NCBI RefSeq assembly: GCF_006494535.1
Contig: NZ_VHIQ01000001.1
Location: 374,736-438,735 of the forward strand
DNA from: Paucihalobacter ruber
GTDB lineage: Bacteria > Bacteroidota > Bacteroidia > Flavobacteriales > Flavobacteriaceae
Direction of reading: 5' to 3'
DNA: 64,000 nt
Shown here in pieces: positions 61,071 through 64,000 of the stretch (positions are counted from its first letter, which is position 1; each line of letters starts with the position of its first letter). Both the position numbers and the translations under genes were made by a program. The notes under the pieces are model-generated. The model was not told where the DNA came from. It did not search any database and saw nothing but the letters and a program-made list of their open reading frames with translations.

Positions 61071-62252
61071 TTAAGCTACATTTGGTTTTAGACGCTTCAT
61101 ACGTTTTTTAATATTGGCTTGAATCACATAGTGATCGATAGTTGGCGCAAATACATTCATTAATAAAATGGCTAAGAATACACCTTCCGGATAGGCAGGG
61201 TTAAATACCCTAATCATGATCGATATAAAGCCTATTAAAAATCCATATATCCATTTACCTTTATTAGTTTGAGAAGCAGTAACAGGATCTGTGGCCATGT
61301 AAACAGCCCCGAATAAAATACTTCCTATAATTAAATGTTGCCAGAAAGGAACACTCATTAATCCGTAAAATTTACTGGTTTCTCCTATCCAACCGGCATC
61401 TACAACACCGTTAAATATAAGACCCATTACAAGGGCTCCAATAATAGTACTTAACATAATTCTCCAGCTACCAACCTTAGTAAATATTAAAAATAAACCT
61501 CCTAAAATAATGAGTAATTTAGAGGTTTCACCGATAGAACCGGGAATAAATCCGTAGAACATATCCGACAAGGAATAGAGAACTTCTTGATTCTGAGCAT
61601 AACTACCCAAGATTGTTTCTCCCGATATGGCATCGGCAGTGCCTGCACGCTCTACTGCGCCGTGAACCCATACTTTATCACCACTCATCCAAGTTGGGTA
61701 AGCAAAGAATAAAAATGCTCTAATGGTTAAGGCAGGGTTTAAAATATTCATTCCGGTACCGCCAAATACTTCTTTACCGATGACTACACCAAAGGCAACC
61801 GCCACGGCTAACATCCATAAAGGCAAATCAATTGGAACAATTAGTGGCACCAACATACCTGTTACCAGATAACCTTCTTCAACTTCGTGACCTTTGATAA
61901 CTGCAAATAAGAATTCGATAGCAAGACCTACGCCGTAAGACACTACTACCAATGGCAATACCTTAATAATACCTATATACAGGGAATCCCATGATAAAAA
62001 ATCAACCGGTTGGCCCAAAGCGGCATAATGCTGATAACCGGCATTAAACATACCAAATAATAAACATGGTACTAAAGCTAAAATTACGGTATTCATAGTG
62101 CGCTTTAAATCATCGGCGGCTTTTATGTGTGTACCGTTATGTGTAGTCTCATTAGGCAAATATAAAAATGTGTGTAATGCATTAAATGCAGGTGCCATTT
62201 TTGTGCCTCTGTATTTTTCTTTTAATGTGTGTAATTTTTCTTTTAATGCCAT
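61071..62252 (-). CDS. nqrB: Na+-translocating NADH:quinone reductase subunit B
   Basis: Main membrane subunit (393 residues, about ten helices) that binds covalent FMN, riboflavin and quinone. GMNILNPALTIRAF and the C-terminal LLMNVFAPTIDHYVI are conserved. The flavinylation site reads DAISGETILG with Thr213 as acceptor; the alanine of canonical SGAT is glutamate (Glu212). N-terminal HTFLYLPNETTHNGTHIKAADDLKRTM is typical. Between nqrA (37-base gap) and nqrC (2-base gap). Confidence 0.97.
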   Translation of the reverse strand: MALKEKLHTLKEKYRGTKMAPAFNALHTFLYLPNETTHNGTHIKAADDLKRTMNTVILALVPCLLFGMFNAGYQHYAALGQPVDFLSWDSLYIGIIKVLPLVVVSYGVGLAIEFLFAVIKGHEVEEGYLVTGMLVPLIVPIDLPLWMLAVAVAFGVVIGKEVFGGTGMNILNPALTIRAFLFFAYPTWMSGDKVWVHGAVERAGTADAISGETILGSYAQNQEVLYSLSDMFYGFIPGSIGETSKLLIILGGLFLIFTKVGSWRIMLSTIIGALVMGLIFNGVVDAGWIGETSKFYGLMSVPFWQHLIIGSILFGAVYMATDPVTASQTNKGKWIYGFLIGFISIMIRVFNPAYPEGVFLAILLMNVFAPTIDHYVIQANIKKRMKRLKPNVA

Positions 62253-62289
62253 TTTCTGTTTTTTTTCATTTTTGTTATTAAATGAATAC

Positions 62290-63645
62290 TTATCCTATTT
62301 CTTTCATCATTAAATCTAAACCGTCACGTATAATTTTTTGATGTGGTTGTTTAGAAACACAAATGAATTCGGTAAGGGCGAAATCTTCGGGAGCTACTTC
62401 ATACATACCAAGCACTTCCATTTCGTCCAGATCCTTATACATACAGGCTTTCAAAATTTGCATTGGAAATATATCTAAAGGAAACACTTCCTCATAATTT
62501 CCGGTAGTTACAAAAGCTCTGTGTTCACCGTTGGTATTGGTATTTAAATCAAACTCTTTATTTGGAAACATCCACGAAAATGTGAAGGCTCTTGATACCG
62601 ATATTTTATCAAAAACAGGTTTGTTCCATCCAAAAAATTCGTAATCGTCTCCTTCAGGAATTATAGTAATAACATTGCTGTAATAATCTAAATTTCCGTC
62701 TGGTTTTACTTGCTTTCCTGATAGCACATTTCCTGAAATAATACGGTCATTACCATCTTTCTTCACACCGTGGTCATATATAATCGTGGCAATTTCAGCA
62801 CCAATAACAGTTCTGAAGTATCTTGGTTTTTCTACCGAAGAACCCACAAGTGCCACAATACGCTCGGCATTAAATTTTCCGGTTAACAGCAGTTCTCCAA
62901 TAATAACGAGATCTTGAGGGTTAACAGTCCAAACAACTTCGCCTTTGTTAACAGGGTCAATTTTATTGATTAATGTACCAACATTTCCGGCAGGATGAGG
63001 ACCTGAAACATTGTAAACAGTAATGTCTTTTAGGTTTTTTAGAGGAGAATTGCCGTCCTTGGCAACTCCCAAATGCACCTTACCAGATGTTAATTTTGAT
63101 AAGGCCGTTAGTGCTGCCTGAAGCTCACGCTCCTTTCCTTGTAATACAAAATCTAAATCAGCCGAAAGTGGTGCAGTATTGACGCCACTAACAAAAATAG
63201 CTTTTGGCTGTTTGTTTGGATTGGCAATAATGTCGTACGGACGCTGTTTGATAAAAGGCCAGCAACCCGATTCTAAAAGTCTACTCTTGATGTCTTCAGC
63301 CGAGGCCTTATCAACATCAATAGACGAGAATTCATGATAAGTTTGTGTTTTATCGGCCTGAATCTTCAGGTTCAAAATACGCCTTTTTTCACCGCGCTCA
63401 ATGGTTACAAGCGTTCCTGAAACAGGTGAGGCGATTTTAACGTCTTCATTAGACTTGTCAAAATATAAAGGATCACCGGCTTTAACCGTATCACCTTCTC
63501 TTTTTAATAGTTTTGGAATCACCCCGTGAAAATCTTCCGGTCTCACATTTACGAAGTTGCTGGTAACTGCGTTTTCTAGCACTTTTTCAGCTTTCCCCTT
63601 CAAATTTATATTAAGACCTTTTCGAATACGAATGTCGTTTGACAT
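62290..63645 (-). CDS. nqrA: Na+-translocating NADH:quinone reductase subunit A
   Basis: Peripheral cytoplasmic subunit involved in quinone binding and assembly. Starts with IRIRKGLNINLKGKAE, then GDPLYFDKSNEDVKIASPVSGT, FVSGVNTAPLSADLD, SGPHPAGNVGTLI, and the C-terminal IFPMQILKACMYKDLDEMEVLGMYEV. I use the ATG at 63645 (451 residues); a TTG 13 codons upstream lies in the promoter box. First gene of nqrABCDEF. Confidence 0.97.
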   Translation of the reverse strand: MSNDIRIRKGLNINLKGKAEKVLENAVTSNFVNVRPEDFHGVIPKLLKREGDTVKAGDPLYFDKSNEDVKIASPVSGTLVTIERGEKRRILNLKIQADKTQTYHEFSSIDVDKASAEDIKSRLLESGCWPFIKQRPYDIIANPNKQPKAIFVSGVNTAPLSADLDFVLQGKERELQAALTALSKLTSGKVHLGVAKDGNSPLKNLKDITVYNVSGPHPAGNVGTLINKIDPVNKGEVVWTVNPQDLVIIGELLLTGKFNAERIVALVGSSVEKPRYFRTVIGAEIATIIYDHGVKKDGNDRIISGNVLSGKQVKPDGNLDYYSNVITIIPEGDDYEFFGWNKPVFDKISVSRAFTFSWMFPNKEFDLNTNTNGEHRAFVTTGNYEEVFPLDIFPMQILKACMYKDLDEMEVLGMYEVAPEDFALTEFICVSKQPHQKIIRDGLDLMMKEIG

Positions 63646-63681
63646 AGTTAATAGGTTGAAATTTATTAAGAAAAATCGGTG

Positions 63682-63689
63682 CAAAAATA
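63682..63689 (-). promoter_or_regulatory. -7 promoter box (TATTTTTG) for the nqr operon
   Basis: TATTTTTG on the minus strand matches TAnnTTTG and ends 36 bases before the nqrA ATG. Confidence 0.6.
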
Positions 63690-63761
63690 CGAATTTAAAA
63701 AGCAGTTAAAAGAAAATTTTACAAATATTTTTGACGATTTTAACAGCTTTTAGATTGGCCT

Positions 63762-63769
63762 TATTTTTG
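63762..63769 (+). promoter_or_regulatory. -7 promoter box (TATTTTTG) for the type IX plug-protein gene
   Basis: TATTTTTG matches TAnnTTTG and ends 30 bases before the ATG at 63800; a second near match (TATCTTTA) lies nine bases further on. Confidence 0.45.
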
Positions 63770-63799
63770 CTTATCTTTACCTTGTTTTAAACTTATCAA

Positions 63800-64000
63800 A
63801 TGCTTAACTTTATTAAACAAACTGCACTTTTATGGTTATTGCCCATAGTTGTATGGTCTCAAATAAAAGAGGTGAATCCGCCCGAATACATCAAAACCAT
63901 CACCTTTAAAAGCAGAAATTCCGATCAGGGAGAACTGCCGATTCTCCGTCTTGGGGAAACTTTTTACCTTGAATTTGACGTGCTTAAAAACAACGAACCC
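63800..64000 (+). CDS. DUF5103 / type IX secretion plug-domain protein (5' fragment)
   Basis: The first 67 codons of a secreted protein, translated by hand from the ATG at 63800. After a signal peptide (LNFIKQTALLWLLPIVVWSQ) the mature start IKEVNPPEYIKTITFKSRN...LPILRLGETFYLEFDVL matches the N terminus of the family formerly DUF5103, now linked to the type IX secretion system 'plug' protein. The gene runs off the window. It is divergent from nqrA. Confidence 0.75.
   Translation, partial: MLNFIKQTALLWLLPIVVWSQIKEVNPPEYIKTITFKSRNSDQGELPILRLGETFYLEFDVLKNNEP

Overview
The window is AT-rich bacterial chromosome from a marine-type member of the Bacteroidota, almost certainly Flavobacteriaceae. 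The evidence is the exosortase F pair, a type IX secretion 'plug' protein at the right edge, the complete Na+-translocating NADH:quinone reductase (Nqr) operon, many Bacteroidota-type -7 boxes (TAnnTTTG) a few bases to about 30 bases upstream of ATG codons, and the absence of Shine-Dalgarno sequences. Nearly everything is core or metabolic genome. I see no rRNA, tRNA, CRISPR array, phage or conventional insertion sequence.

Layout. 1-5.2 kb: a truncated CusA-type metal efflux pump with a HYC_CC_PP protein, exosortase XrtF with its partner, a GAF-domain methionine sulfoxide reductase-like protein and a MacB-like permease. 5.3-12.4 kb: purH, then the cell-shape operon mreB-mreC-mreD-mrdA-rodA. 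12.4-21.3 kb: a 51-residue membrane protein behind icd, valS, a DUF1573 protein, a PDZ/retropepsin-like protease, an aminotransferase and murB. 21.4-28.7 kb: an ECF sigma/anti-sigma pair, aqpZ, a tightly overlapped set (small Cys-rich membrane protein, glycosyltransferase, sigma factor, divergent Nramp transporter), then lipA and a GAPDH gene. 28.7-35.6 kb: a TPR hybrid histidine kinase, lpxK, a Nif3-like protein, a zinc-ribbon-family protein without cysteines, msrA, a lipoprotein and a CDGSH protein.

35.7-43.7 kb is a kynurenine catabolic cluster: kynureninase, kynurenine 3-monooxygenase, RidA-type deaminase, semialdehyde dehydrogenase, an SDR lacking its catalytic residues, 3-hydroxyanthranilate dioxygenase, an ACMSD-type decarboxylase and an O-methyltransferase. 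It encodes kynurenine to 3-hydroxyanthranilate to 2-aminomuconate and onward, i.e. degradation and not NAD synthesis, since nadC is absent. Three consecutive gaps inside this cluster hold repeat-like or structured DNA. 43.7-54.3 kb: tatA, an M1 peptidase, two paralogous carboxypeptidase-regulatory-like proteins with a DUF6702-type protein, pepE, an ankyrin protein, gpmI, a HAD-like protein, a CoA-transferase and map.

54.3-54.8 kb holds the most unusual item: a GxxExxY (PDDEXK-like) gene bounded by near-perfect 33-34 bp inverted repeats made of short CACGGATTT units. The right repeat carries the stop codon of the GxxExxY gene and the start codon and first residues of the following methyltransferase. 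55.5-63.7 kb: apbE with a small conserved partner, a Cys-rich protein and nqrABCDEF. ApbE would attach FMN to NqrB and NqrC, so this end of the window forms one functional unit.
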